A stretch of 64,000 nucleotides of DNA, taken from NCBI RefSeq assembly GCF_010015585.1, contig NW_022985085.1:254384-318383 (forward strand), read 5' to 3'. This DNA comes from Eremomyces bilateralis CBS 781.70 (Eukaryota; Ascomycota; Dothideomycetes; Eremomycetales; Eremomycetaceae). Under the pieces are notes generated by a model, which did not search any database, was not told the origin of the DNA, and saw nothing but the letters and a program-made list of their open reading frames with translations. How positions within the stretch are numbered: position 1 is the first letter of the stretch; each line of letters starts with the position of its first letter. The position numbers and the translations under genes are program-made. This document shows, one piece after another, positions 48,613 to 60,894 of the stretch.

Positions 48613-50718
48613 TCATACAGAAAAATGCCAGATGACGCCCGACAACGTAAAGCAAACAAGTAGCAACGTTGGTGGCAGTTTCAAGACATGGCCTCCATTT
48701 ACTTTATCAGTGTCCTTGTACTTGCTGTCAATCGTAAATCCGTAGTCAATGGTGTCAATATTAAGGTCCTTCCAGGTATCCCTGAACTGCGTTTTGCATG
48801 ACACAAGTAAAGTCTGAAACCCGTGCATGTTAGCCGCCTTCACGAAACGTTTGGTATCCTGACAATTCGGCCCTGTTATAGAAACAAATCGTCAGCTTCA
48901 TCGGAACCGGAGCAGCACCAATAGAGGATCGTTGGCATACCACAACAGCATGGAAGCTTTCCTGTTGAAACGACTCTTTTCGAGGGAGAAGTCCATTGAG
49001 AATTGAAGTTCCGCTTTCCCGTATCGCAAACAGGGATGGTAAAAGTACCTGAAAGACAATTAATGATTTTGGACATCGGACGTAGTCCTCACAACAAGAC
49101 GTACCACTGAAGCCGGCACCTTCTTTAAAAGGGGAGACGGCTTGGTTGGAGATGGCCATTTCGATTACTTGACGGATACCTTGATCATAGGTGTAATTCG
49201 TCGGCGCAAACCTCCAGGCACCCACCGAAGCCTTGACGATATCCTATGTCGTGTCAGTGAATATAACCCCATAGTTAGATGAGCGGTCATACCTCTCCTG
49301 TGATGAAGTAAGGCGCACCGCGAAGCTTATCGAGGCCCCACGGTTGTTCGACATGCCCTTTGATGTTGCCGTCCTCTTGATACCTGAGCATAGTAAGATA
49401 CTGGAGTTAATTCCTCACCGTTCATGGAATCGCACCTGTAAAGATAATACACGGCCTTCTCCTCAGGCGAGTAGTACCGGCCTTGGTTAGGACCTGATTT
49501 GTCGTTCGGGTTATCGGTTTCTGTCCTAGTGATATATATTTTCTGGGTGCTGTTTCGGTCAGTGATGAACTTCCGGTATACATGGGGGCAACTCACCTCC
49601 AGCCTGAGTTGACTAATCTTGCAGCCAGCTGGTTGGATGAAAAGCTCTCAACTTGAGCAATGCTCGGGAAACTGCCTCCGTTCACAAACGATCCATCTTG
49701 GAAGTAATCACTGAAACCAGTTAGTGAGGTCTAAAGCGACCGAAGTCGACAGTGACTTAGGATGGAGCAGGAACCCCATACAGAATATCGTTATTCCGTG
49801 CGTCCTGTCGGCCAGCAAAGGTGTCGTTTGCCCAAAGTTCTAGGGCTTCTCTTGCGTCCGAAAAGACGGTCGCAGAATAGTTATTGATCTGTTGGATCGT
49901 ATACATCTCCTGGGATAATTGTTGAGCGAGTGGGCTTCGATCGTCAGCAACCGCCTGTCAATTCTGTGGAATGGGACGCACTCGGCTGTCAGTGTAGACA
50001 CTGCCTCGCTTCCTCCACCGGCGATGGCCCCTATCCCTCGCGCAACCGTGGCAGCAGGACCTAGACCGGGGACGAAGGCCAACAAGATGGAAAACACAAG
50101 CAAGGTCCATCGTATCGCCTCGGAAGCTGTGATCCGAGGATCGGAGTAAGGAAATGCGATCTTCGCAACGTTGTCGATTTGGTTGGTGAAGGATATTTGG
50201 CCTTTCGTAAGCCCTTCCTGCGAAAGTCTGACGTTGGGGACGCTATGCATGAAGCGAACCGGGTCGGCTTACGTCGATCAGATTATAGTAGGTGTTGAGG
50301 TTGACGGTAGATTGAAGCGCATGAAACGTCCATGGATCGTCGCTATTCGCCTCAAATGCTATCTATAGTCAGTCTAAGCGACGCGATTAAGGTATGATAA
50401 AGGCTTACCTGTGCATCCAGGGGTTGTGCAACTGCCTATCCACCCAATGCCGCACCTGAATCCGAGTTTGTGTTCGCCAAACGTTTTCCCCAGCTCATTT
50501 GCAAAGTTCACGTTCGTTCTATCAGGGATCGCCGTCCACCACTCTGATAGTTTCGTGTCTGTGTTCGCCTGAATGTAGGCCTGGGCATTGGGTTGCCAGA
50601 TCTGGCTGGATTGGCAGCCAGACATGGTCGTCACTCGTCCAGACGAGTCGATATCGCCGCGAGCGGAACAAGATAGAGGGATCGTTGACACTGACAAACC
50701 TAGGCCGCCATCGCCCAT
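48613..50718 (-). CDS. Uncharacterised cysteine-cluster protein, probably secreted or membrane-tethered, ten exons
   Basis: Exons 50718-50409, 50358-50273, 50217-50002, 49954-49782, 49710-49597, 49549-49436, 49383-49293, 49243-49105, 49048-48941, 48872-48613 (536 aa). Ten exons close in frame, which strongly supports a real gene. I do not recognise the family with certainty; the style is that of fungal secreted proteins of unknown function such as DUF7872. A Cys motif CGIGWIGSCTTPGC lies at 89-102. A hydrophobic hairpin lies near 169-195 (WTLLVFSILLAFVPGLGPAA, then Gly/Ala). A cysteine cluster, PCCCGPNC, lies at 447-454. The C-terminus is hydrophobic (LLLVCFTLSGVIWHFSV). The start is uncertain: the ATG at 50718 gives only a weak signal-like N-terminus, and a further upstream exon is possible (a TATAAGTA box lies 280 bases upstream). 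The gene is divergent from the M6 protease at 51717. Confidence 0.72.
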
Positions 50719-51716
50719 TGTTTAATGACATTTTGTTGTCTGGACTCAGCCTCAGCCTTGTCCTGAAAATATCATGGACTGTCACGACATGCATGAGCAT
50801 CTGATTTTAGCGACGGTCGAGGCCTGGCTTTACCACGCCCACTCGAATCAAATGCCCAATCGAAACGCGCCATTGCCACCAAACGTCGGCTGAGATTAGG
50901 TTTGTGGCTTCCAATGGAGTGAGTCTTGCATGTCCAGAGCTCCTGATATTATCGCATTCTTGACGCTGCACAATTCGATGCTCGGCTGGCTAATACTTAT
51001 ACAGCCTAGCGTCGCGCCTCATCACCAGTTTGAGCTCAATTAAGTCGCCGATATGGAGCCTGGATTTGTCCACAAGATAATAGGATGCCAGCCCTTGGAT
51101 GCCTCTCGAAGCTAAGCTCTCCCGATCATCTCTTTGAATTCAAAGGCGCGGAGGTATGCCTCCGTTGCAACAGGTAAAGGGAAGGGAAGGAAGCCAGGTC
51201 TCATATACAGGTTCACACGTGATTGATAATCCTAAGTCCTCTTGGCGGCCAAGAGACAATGTTTTGATACACGCTACATGAGAACATCACCAGGGTCACA
51301 TGGTAGGACTTGTACTATGAGCAACTGAAACGCGCTTTTGTGGTGATCACCTTGCCCTAACCAAACCACGAGAGCATCGGAACGTTTGTCGGAATCCAAT
51401 AGTAAACATGCCAATGTTGGGATATTAATATCATTTTCCAAGGAAATTGTGCTCTGTGTCCAGTTCCCACGAAGTTTGGTTCCCGGGGGGTATGGTTTGC
51501 GGAATGAGTTCATGGCGAAATAAAGGACAGCACCAGGAGGTTCTGCTTAATTTGAAACCTGGGGATCTATATGGATCTAGCCATCCTAGAGTAGATCATC
51601 TTAGCGTTTTAGAATGAAGGAATGGACAAAGATGTATTCTTCGACACCAGGTCTGACGATGAGGTCGCCTTGGTCCTTTAGTCCCAATGTTGGTTTGGTA
51701 GACTGCCGTCGTTGTC
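50719..51716. promoter_or_regulatory. Divergent promoter between the cysteine-cluster gene and the M6 protease gene
   Basis: One kilobase between two start codons. A TATAAGTA box in minus-strand sense is at about 50995-51004. No coding frame or repeat is clear in the rest. Shared control of the two flanking genes is possible from the layout alone. Confidence 0.5.
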
Positions 51717-53035
51717 ATGGCTTCACGTCGAGGAATAACGTTCCTCTGGAACATCGTCATTCTTTTCAGCATCCTTATCGATGCCATCGTTCTTTTCCCC
51801 AAAAATTACCAGGCCCCAGACCGACTGGGCCCACGGCAAGCCACCCACGCCTGCAAACTCCCGGCCAAGCGAGGAGCATATCTCACCGAGGGGTTCAGCT
51901 CGACATCGACCTTCATCAAAACCATCGGGGTCACGAAGGCGGCCGTAATCTTCATCGACTTTCCAGATACCCCTGCTACGGATACCGTGCAGAGTCTCTA
52001 TGACAACCTGCTCCCGGGAGGTGCGCAATTCTTTAACATCTCCTCGTATGGGCAAATGCAACTGGAAGCGGTGTCGGACATGAAGTTTCATCGCATGCCT
52101 CAGGCGAGCACAGGCTATCGTTGGGATCGGGAGACGTTCAGTGGGACTAGCCAGCTTCGATATATCAAAGACGCAATCGCCGCAGCCGGAGGTGGTACGC
52201 CCTATACGGGGTGTGAAGTGCTGTATATCATACCCACGCGGGCAGCGCGGTCCATTGGGTTCTCGCCGACATCGATGGGGGCAGCCACACTGGGTGACGG
52301 GACTCAGGTGAAGAGCGTTGTGACATTCGGACAGGACCAATGGTCATGGGGTTACGGAGTCCTGAACCATGAGACCGGCCATGTACGTCTTGAGCGTTGT
52401 ATAAAGTGTGATGTATCCACTAATAGTGTGATAGACGATGGGCCTCCCCGATCTATATCCGATGGATTCTGCCGGGCGTCCAACGGAATATTATGTCGGT
52501 GGATGGGACCTGATGGGTTCGTAATCGTGGCTACGAACATATCGGCATCTGCTCACGCCTCGCAGGACTCATTTCCGGCACTTCCCCTGATTTCTTCGCC
52601 TGGCACAAATGGAAACTTGGCTGGATCGAGGATGACCAAGTCGCGTGCATAGGTACAAAGGGCACGTCGAGTTTCACAATCAGCCCGATTGAAAGAGCGG
52701 AGGGTATTAAAGCGGTCGCCGTGCGAGTCAGCGATACCAAAGCCATTGTCATGGAAGTAAGGTCGAAAGAGGGGTTGAGCACGGACTCCTGTACAGTAGG
52801 ATTGTTACTGTACTCCGTTGACACGGAGGCCGAGAGCGGTACAGGCCCTGTGCGTGTCCTCAACACGAAGCCGTCCTCAAGGGGTTGTTCCCCTTCGAAG
52901 GGTGGGGAGTTGACTAGCGCAGCGTACGACTTCGCAAAAGCTGAAACGAAGATTGGAGTTGCGGCGAACGGCATCAGTGTTCAGATCACTGGTGTCCAGA
53001 ACGGGGAATATCGAGTTTCGGTGACCTGGCAATAG
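51717..53035 (+). CDS. Secreted M6-family (immune inhibitor A-like) metalloprotease
   Basis: Exons 51717-52382, 52435-52516, 52566-53035 (405 aa). The N-terminus is a signal peptide or signal anchor, ITFLWNIVILFSILIDAIVLF. The M6-type domain includes KAAVIFIDFPDTPATDT near the start of the fold and FFNISSYGQMQLE. The zinc site HETGHTMGLPDLY (HExxH plus downstream Asp) is created across the first splice, with the catalytic Glu. It is followed by GGWDLMG and a Trp-rich FFAWHKWKLGWIEDDQ. All of these are in the order known for M6 peptidases. The C-terminus is a beta-rich domain ending in YRVSVTWQ. The protein probably degrades extracellular protein, as in other fungal M6 proteases. The second exon is only 82 bases. 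The gene faces away from the cysteine-cluster gene at 48613-50718. Confidence 0.88.
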
Positions 53036-53169
53036 ACCCAACAGATTATGGTAGCAGAAATCCCGTAACAACACAGGCTGATGAGTCGATATATGCTGCT
53101 ATGATTCGCGTTGCTAACAAGGACATAATTAAACTGTGTCGATGTTTCCTACCCATCCCGTATCGGTGT

Positions 53170-55763
53170 CTAGGCAAGAGTACCGAATAGAAGGTATGTC
53201 CTCTTCCAGTAGTCTGCGGCGCTTTTGGAGATCTTCTCAATCGAAGCTTTCTCTAGTCCAGAAGCGTCCTGGACGGCATTCATGAATGGGAAATCTTGGT
53301 CATTTGATCCGTGGCCTTGTCCCTGTCGTAGAGCACAGGACAGGTACGCCGCGTCATAAAGAAGTGCGACAAGCCTTTGCTTCTTGAGCTCCTCGGATTG
53401 GGCGTTGTCCGCATTGTCTCCAACGTTGTCCTCCTCGGCGACGAATTGATCTGATGCAATTGTATCGGCAGGCTGGTGCTTGAGAACTTCGACGGAGTCC
53501 TGGATGGATTTGCCTATCTCTTCAGCGACCCAGTTCTTCAACGCGGATTTGGCTGCCTGTCCCCAAAGATCAGGGCCTTGGATGGACAACTCTGCTGCTA
53601 AGCTCTTCAACAGCCTTATAGCTAATGGAGTTGGGGTCGTAGGAAACTTCGGTTCCCCTTCCCACAGCTGGACAAGCGCCAGAGCCTGTGTTGAATGGGC
53701 GAACCTGTGAAGAGCCTTCCCGAATGTGACTGCAGGCCTTCCAGCCACTAGCTCCGCCAATACGCGATGAAGACTGGCTGATAGTAACGCACTCTCAGAA
53801 GTGAGTGCAAACAACTGAGAGTCCACAGATTGTCGTCTCTGTTTTCCTTCGGCTGGAGCAAACAAAGCTGGCAGTGCTGATCGGATTTCTCGCAAACACC
53901 GCAGGAGATAGACTGTCCTTCTCAATTTTGCGCCGTGTTCCGAATTCGGTATGCTTTGGAGTCGCTCGAGTATCCGCTCGAACTCCTCGTGCATTGATCG
54001 CATAGTCGCTTGAAGGCCTTCATTAAGGGCTTTATCGAGCAGATCTGGATCCTCTACTCCTAAAGCGGTCTGTATGCGACTACGATGGGCAACGGCATCG
54101 TCTACTTCCTCCTCTTCCTCGTCATCATCCATCAGCTCATCATCAAGGTCATCAAATTCATCGTCCCACCTGAGATCTCGCATGGCCCGCAGCGCAACCT
54201 GTGCCCGTTCGATCTCTCCCGACCAACTTCCGAAGAGATCCGCAACGGTCATCACTGCCTCCGTTCGACCGTGATATCTGTCTACCACGACGCTCTTAAA
54301 TTGTCGGCCACCATCTCGAAGTGGTATGTCTGTAGCATCCGATGACCAGAGCGACGGGGCGATCTCGGCCAACTCCTCATCCGAAGACAGGCCTTTTTTG
54401 ATCGTTGCGACAATCCTTGATAGACTTGATGTGTGAATTCGGATCTTTGCAACGATCACTTCGACAAGGAGTTGCCTCAGGCGTACCAAGACTTCTTTTC
54501 TACTAATCGGTGGCTGTTTTCCACGGCTTCTTCGGAATAGTACGTGATTTGATGCCCGCATCCATGCCTCAAGCAGCGAGCGCCGGATTGATATGAGACC
54601 CTCGAGGTGTTCTTGTCTGGTGAGATTGTTTCGGAGGCCTGCCAAAAGTATGTCCAGCGTTGACGACGCCCATACCTGCAGGATGGTCTGGCATTCTGCA
54701 TCACCAAGCTCCGTTGTTCTGGGCCACGGTTTAAAAGCCCGGACTTCTGGAATTACCCATTCATTACGACTGTCCAGGTCCAGTTCTGGAATGCTTCGCA
54801 CTAATGGGTCAGAAAGCAACGGTTGCGACTTCAGTTTCCTCAAGGCCGCAGTGAGACCGGACGGGAATATTCGGATCGTCTGCGTTAGAGTAGAGACATA
54901 GATCTGTAATGCTTGAAACGGGGCATCCAGATGTGAAGTTGCAGCGGAGACACCCTCATCCATAACCGATCTTTTTAAGATAGATTGAATGGTATCTCGG
55001 CGGACAGTATGGAAATATTTGAGTGTATCCGTGGTGGTGGATGAGGTGGCCAAGGAATAGGCGCACATTGCGTCGACTAGATCGTGTGTTTCAATGGCAT
55101 CATCCGCAAATGTGGCCTTGATAGCGTTCAGCAACTTGCGCCGTCGTGAAGTCAACCGTCGAAGCAACTTGTCCAAGAAGGGCGTCGCATTGGCATCGGT
55201 GGAGAGGGCTTTGTGAAGGAGTCTCGACAAGACTATAATCTTTGCAGCTAGGAGGTAGGACCGTGACTTCAAAAGCCGAGATATGACCGCGGGACACGCT
55301 TGGAGAATCGAGACTTGGGCTGCGAACGAGTACTCCTCTTTCTCTTGGGGTATATTAGCTTGCGGTTCGCACAGCAGGTAGTTCTTCGCACCTTGCGCTC
55401 TATATTCCATCTCCAGCCTTTCATAGCTTTTGAATAGCCTCTCCACGGCCGTAGAATTGCACTTTTGTCCAACCTGTCCTAAGGTTCTCTCAACGCGGGT
55501 CATGGTTTCGTCCATGGAGATGATCTGTTCCGCAGTCCCAAGCAGCTCGCGGTAGGACGCCCTATGAAGTCCGGTATTAGAAAGAGTACAGTATAAGTCC
55601 GAGAGAAGACGTCATCTTACCCGACCAAATTGCGAAGCTGGTCGCGATTCTCATCGGCATTGTGTCGAAGGTCCTGCTCGAATCTACGGACGGTAGGGAT
55701 GGGATACTTGAATTCGTCCTCCCAAGATTTGAAGGTCTTGGGATCTGGGGTTTCGGTGGCCAT
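53170..55763 (-). CDS. cog1: Conserved oligomeric Golgi complex subunit 1
   Basis: Exons 55763-55621 and 55561-53170 (844 aa; 59-nt intron). COG is the tethering complex for retrograde vesicles at the Golgi; Cog1 binds lobe A. The N-terminal motif across the splice, NLVGASYRELLGTAEQIISM, matches the Cog1 family block. It is followed by a long helical bundle (LLAAKIIVLSRLLHKAL; RRDTIQSILKR). An acidic patch DDDEEEEEVDD near residue 515 and a C-terminal segment ending in KSAADYWKRTYLLFGTLA complete it. Length matches fungal Cog1 (about 800-850 aa). The 3' end is 134 bases from the 3' end of the M6 protease gene on the other strand (convergent). Confidence 0.9.
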
Positions 55764-56285
55764 TGTGCATTTGTTCGCAAGCTAGCTTTGAAGGAATGAT
55801 ATGGGATAATATCGAGTACCAGATACTGAACATGTGTAAGGTGGTGTGCCCTGTGGTTTGTACGTTCTTTAAGTCCGATTAAGGTTTGGTTTAACTTTGG
55901 TTTAACCTTAACCCCAGCGTCGTTTACGGTTCAACTGTGGGGCTGCATATATCGTCATTTCGCGCGGTTGCTGATCAACCGTCCTTCACATACTAACATA
56001 CTGTCATTTGAATCTTATACTAAACATTAGCGGTATATTGAAATCCTCCTGGGCTCTATTGTCCTGGATCTTAGGTCATTGTATTGCCCTTTTGGTGCAG
56101 TTTTACCTGTCAGCGTTGTTCGACTCCGCGACCTGTATATACCGCAAACCACAGCAAAAGTCACCTATTTGAGGATTGCGCCTGAGGCAATATCATTTCA
56201 AGCAATCTAGGAGGCCTCATGTCCGGTAGGCCGATAAACATGAGCTAGACTTGGAGATCGAGACTTCACTTAGCATGATCTAAGC
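55764..56285. promoter_or_regulatory. Divergent promoter between cog1 and the SDR-like gene
   Basis: 522 bases. A region of repeated TTTGGTTTAAC-like words lies at 55885-55905. No gene seen. Confidence 0.4.
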
Positions 56286-57839
56286 ATGGCAGAAGGCGAA
56301 GCGCGGGCGTCGGAGGACGCCATGGAGCTCGACTCTCCGAACGACAGGTCTTCTAGGACCGCCGAAGCCGCCCCTCAACCTCGAAAGGACTCGATATCAA
56401 TCCAGAACCATAACCCAGCCAAGCCTCCCTTCCCTCCTCACAACGCTCCGAGAGTCTGGTTTATGACCGCCCTTACCGCCCCCATAGCGATCGGCCTCGC
56501 ACGGCTAGTTCTGGCGCATGGAGACTACGTGGTCGGGGGCGTGATCCCGTCCGAATTCGCCGGCGAGCGAGGCGAAGAGCTGCGCGCGTTCCTTGACGAG
56601 GTACGGGTCCAGGGCGTGGGCGGAGGGCGGAAACGATCCGGGTCGGGTGTAGGCAGCCCGGAGTCGAGTGAAAAGGAAGGGGGCGGCAGCACGGAGAGCT
56701 CGGGCGACGGGAAAAAAACTGGCGCGAAGAGGTGGCAGGATCGGGTGCGCGTGGTCGCAATGGATGGACGGATCATCGGGCAATGCCAGGCGGCGGTGGC
56801 GGAGGCGGTCGAAGCGTTCGGGGGGGTGGATATACTTCTGGGATGCACGAGCGAGTGCGTGATCGGGTCAGTGGAGGAGTTGGCGCAGTCGAACCGGACG
56901 CAGTCGCTCATGCGCGAGCAGTTTGAGACGAACTTCTTCTCCAACGTGAACGTTATCAAGGCCGCGCTGCCGAGCATGAGACGGAAAAGTAACGGCCATA
57001 TTATTATGTTGACGGGAATAAGTAAGTACCTCCAATGAATCCCGGCTGGGTTATTGCTAACGCTGAGAAGCTGGCCATTTAGGGACTCCTGGGCTTGGAG
57101 CATACTGTGCTTCACAATGGGCCATCGAGGGTTATTGCGATGTGAGTAGCGTACCATGAGCCTTGGGGATTCTGCTAACACGCACAAGAGTTTGGCATAT
57201 GAGATCGCCCCGTTCAATATCAAGATGACGATCGTGCAGCCCAACCTCGAGATCAACGTCTTATCCAACAAGATCACCTCCGCACCCCCGCTGAGTTCCT
57301 ATTCACCCGACACCAACCCGGCGCCTCTGTGTCGCGACATTATCGGCGGTCTCCTCGACAAGCTGTGCGATAGCGTCGGGTACCATCCCCACTCCCATGA
57401 GCCGAAGGGGACGTCGCAATTGCAAACCGAGGAGCAGAGTTCGGCAGAGCACGACGCACAAAATTTAGATAACCTGAACGAACCCACCACCGGCAATGTT
57501 CCCGACGGCGCCGATCATGACGCTGAAGACGACAACATGGACGACGCGTCCGAGGACGACCAGGCCGCCCACCTGTCATCCTTCCTGTCCTCTCCGCACA
57601 CGGAGTCGATTTTCCCCCCGTTGCCCACCACCCTCCGACAAGCGCTCATCGCGGAGACGTGCTTCGCCATCGCGGCGATTGGAGGCCATGACAACCCGCC
57701 AGCACGGCACATTGTGGGGTTCGAAGGCATTGCGGCGGTGCGGGAGAAGTTGAAGACGGTGAGTGAGGAGCTGGAGGACTTTATAGACGTTAGTTGTGCA
57801 GCGGATTTGACTGCTGGTGGAGATACCGAAACATATTAG
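56286..57839 (+). CDS. Degenerate short-chain dehydrogenase-fold protein
   Basis: Exons 56286-57021, 57083-57141, 57189-57839 (481 aa). The SDR Rossmann fold is recognisable from the strand order and from AFGGVDILLGC, NFFSNVNVIKAALPSMRR, GHIIMLTGIRTPGLGAYCAS and YEIAPFNIKMTIVQP. Key residues are changed. The dinucleotide motif TGxxxGxG reads TALTAPIAIG (61-70). The NNAG motif reads GCTS. The catalytic YxxxK reads YCASQ (253-257), so the Lys is a Gln. A long Ser/Gly-rich insertion (about 105-155) and an acidic, disordered C-terminal region with DHDAEDDNMDDASEDDQ are also unlike normal SDRs. It is therefore probably not a working oxidoreductase, or has a divergent cofactor. Exon 2 is 59 bases with an AAG acceptor after it. 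Neighbours give no clue. Confidence 0.78.
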
Positions 57840-58132
57840 TGAGAATGGTGTAACAGTTAATATTCGCTGCAGAGGGTGTGGCGAAACGGCCAGGATGCGC
57901 AAGCCATACAATAAGCTACCATTTTTGAGCGTTTCGTCACGCTAACGTTGAATGCGTTGAGAAGCTATCTGCTCCCTGGAGTGAATCCCATCAGTAAACA
58001 AGGCCAGATTCCTACAACGCCCCCGCGATTTGCTAGACAGTAACACCGACACTATCCAAAGTCTACCTTTCGCCTGTGAGTAGACAATCATATTTTTACA
58101 TAATCGGGTTTCGAGACTGACATAACCCGCAC

Positions 58133-59972
58133 TCATGCCCCCTCCCCTGCAGTCCCAGCATCCTTGCTCCCGGATTTTTCTTCTGCTACAGCCTTACTAG
58201 CGATCTCCTCTTCAAGGGCCTCCGATACCTCCGGAGGCGCTGCCGTCTCTCCCATCGCATCCGCAACCGTCGTTTCCACCGCAGCATCGCTAGGCTCCTC
58301 GGCGCTTTCACCGGCAAGATGCCTTTCTAAGCTCCCAAAAAGGTCCGGACTGTCGGCGGCAGGCTTGCTGACTATCTCGATAGCCTCCTGCGTCTCTTCC
58401 ACAGTCTGGGTCACCAACGCGCCCGGCTTTGTCTCTGGATCCGAAATCTCAGCAGCTGCGGGGGCGGATTCATCCACGGGGTCCTCCTGCTTCGGCTCGG
58501 TCTCCGGCACAACAGGTGATGCGACCTTTTCGGATGGCGGTTCGGGTTGTTCGGAGGTGGTGGGAGTGACCGAGATATCCTCCCGTAGAGGTCCTTGACT
58601 GTCTTGCGTCTCGGCTAGGGGCATTTCGGGGGAGTTGGATTTCGACGGTTCGCTTTTATTTGGTGGGGTCAGACCGGACGTCATCGGGATGTCGGTATCC
58701 GAGGTGACTAGAAGATTGGTTGCGGAACTGGAGAGGTTGATGTCGGAAGATGGGTTCGAAGGTAAAAGGTCCGAATCTGTGGGTTGTGTCAACATAGCGT
58801 CAGATGTGATGACGCCACCTGTTTGACTAGACGAATGTGTTGAAGGAGCTACATCGGGGGAAGTCCGCGAGATAGCAATACTAGGAGGTTGTTCGGATGC
58901 CGGGATCGTAGGCACTTCAGTCGCACCTTCACCATCCTCGACGCCTGACGACAACTCCCCATCTTCTCGGTCATCCTTATCTCCTTCTTCGCCGTCCTCG
59001 CTTTCTTCGTCGTCTTCATCGCCCGCGTCTCCCATCGGTGTATCGCCGTCGGCGGATGGCGCACTCGACGACTCAACGTTGCCAAGAGGCGGAACGGTGA
59101 GCTTAGATGGGTCCGCCGCCCCTTCGGTGCCTGGTCCCGCGTTTTCGGTAGACGGTTCAATCACGACCTTCTTCCTACCTCTCCCGGGACCACTCCTTTT
59201 CGGCTTTCTACGAGGAGGCGGAGGTTTCCTCTTGACTGGCGCTGGCAGCTCTCCCGCAACGACCAAGCCTTCCTCGTTCACTACACCAACGCCCTCAACA
59301 ATTGTACCGGGTACAGCAGGAGGCACAACAACGGGTACGTTTTCGGGAATCGCTTCTTCGTTCAACACTTCGCCTTCCACGGTCTGGCCCTCGGGCACAA
59401 GCACTTCGTATATCTTAAGGTTTCCGTCGGCGTCGGCCTTCTGGACCTTTGTCTTCCTCATCGGCCCGCCCGCAATGCCATCGATATTCAAGCCGTTTGT
59501 CGACGTGGCCAGACCTTTCCTCCGTTTCGCAAGGTACTCGCGTTCCGGTTCTTCCAAATGGCGAGGAACAACGCTCCATTTCTTCACCGCAAAGCCACGT
59601 TCGCTCTCTTTCGGCTCTTCATCCTCATTTTCTTTCTCGTCCTCCTCGGCGCCGCCAGGGGTCGCCTTATATAACCAACCCGCCCGTGCCGCGCGGAGCA
59701 ACTGTTGCGAATGTTCGGGAAGTAGATGGGACTCCCTGGGCATGGACAACTCGGGCCAGGCGTTTTTCTTTGATTGCGTTGTGGAACCTGGTGGGGCGCC
59801 GACGGTTGTTTCCACCTGACGCCATTGTCGGACGGGGAGACCCTCGAAGACGTCGTGTTCGGCTTGGACTCGCCCTGACCTAGCGGAGCGGCCAGTTGGT
59901 CGAAACTAACTCGAAGTGAGAAGCAAGAATTTACCTGGTTGGTTTAACATAATATGCATCATCCCACGACAT
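58133..59972 (-). CDS. Acidic low-complexity protein with basic Pro/Arg patch (probably nuclear)
   Basis: Exons 59972-59935 and 59879-58133 (594 aa; 55-nt intron). The first exon is 38 bases (MSWDDAYYVKPT). The junction AG|G gives RSGRVQAEHDVFEGLPVRQW. The conserved-looking part ends near residue 150 (WLYKATPGG; RGFAVKKWSVVPRHLEEPER). A basic patch KRKPPPPRRKPKRSGPGRGR at about 240-260 could be a nuclear localisation or DNA-binding (AT-hook-like) element. The remaining 330 residues are Glu/Asp/Ser/Pro-rich and disordered. Related fungal proteins are often labelled apopolysialoglycoprotein from composition only. I assign no function. The splice acceptor at 59880 was chosen because the later acceptor keeps both sides in frame with the conserved block. 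Confidence 0.78.
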
Positions 59973-60894
59973 TTTCCAATGATTTATGAATGGACGATAG
60001 TTGGCAAACTGAATGAGGAAGAATGATAACAGTAGCAAAGAGAGTGAGGCAAACAAATGCAAACAACTGCATGTGTTTTCCAGCCTATAGACATTAAGGT
60101 CATAGGAGTAGTACCCTTAGAAGGTGCCATGCGCGTGCAGGCACCATCTATGAATGTCTTCATCACGAACGTTAAGGAGGAACGTGCCTTGCCCTTTCTG
60201 GCTGTAGAAAAACCGAAGCAGAGAACCAATGGAATGTAGTGAATAGGAAGGGATCAACACTGCTGAAGGGGCCGCCGAGCTGGTCGAGAAATGGGGGAGG
60301 ACATAAGAGATGAAGCAGATAGTACATACCGAAGTCATAGCCAGGAGCGAGGCGGACAAAGCGCCTCCAATGGGAATCGAGGTGGGAATCGATACGGGAA
60401 CGGCGAATGCAGGGCGTGGCGTTCCTGCAATTCTCGATTGATGGAGTGAATTGGAGGATCCGGATTGTTCTACGTGTTGCGCTGATGCAGGCGATGGATG
60501 CGATGCGATAATGCAAGGAGACGTTTGAGACAACTGAAGGACGCGAAGTTGCGCGTGTTTTGGTGTGACAGCCAATCAGGTGCAAGGCCAAGTCAGGTAC
60601 CATATCACGTGACACAACTGTGATATCAATTTGTGATCTGGCCGTGCTGGCCTGGAGTGACGCAGCACGGATAGCCTTCCATGTGATAGTGACAGAGTTG
60701 GAGGCAAGAAGTTGGATTGATATGATATACATAGAGGTGCTGGATATCTTGTACAAATTGGTACAAACGGGAAACCCCAACCCAGACGCTGTACGAGGTG
60801 CCAAATCCTATATTGAGGAGACGGGAGTCTCAAGCGCCTTCATCCCGAGAAGAAATTGCCGGTTGCCGGTATATATACTACAGGGCCAGTTTTC
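59973..60894. promoter_or_regulatory. Intergenic region with a CCAAT box and a CACGTG box
   Basis: 922 bases between the acidic-protein gene (start at 59972) and the 3' end of the Isd11 gene. It contains CCAAT at 60573-60577 and a CACGTG E-box at 60606-60611, which could bind CBC and bHLH factors. The minus-strand frames near 60172-60804 have no proper start codon (TTG only) and are not counted as a gene. Confidence 0.4.

Noticed and set aside
60172-60804. Two overlapping minus-strand open frames that could splice to a short protein
   Set aside because: The better frame starts only with TTG and has a stop just before it. The region carries CCAAT and CACGTG words, so it reads as promoter.
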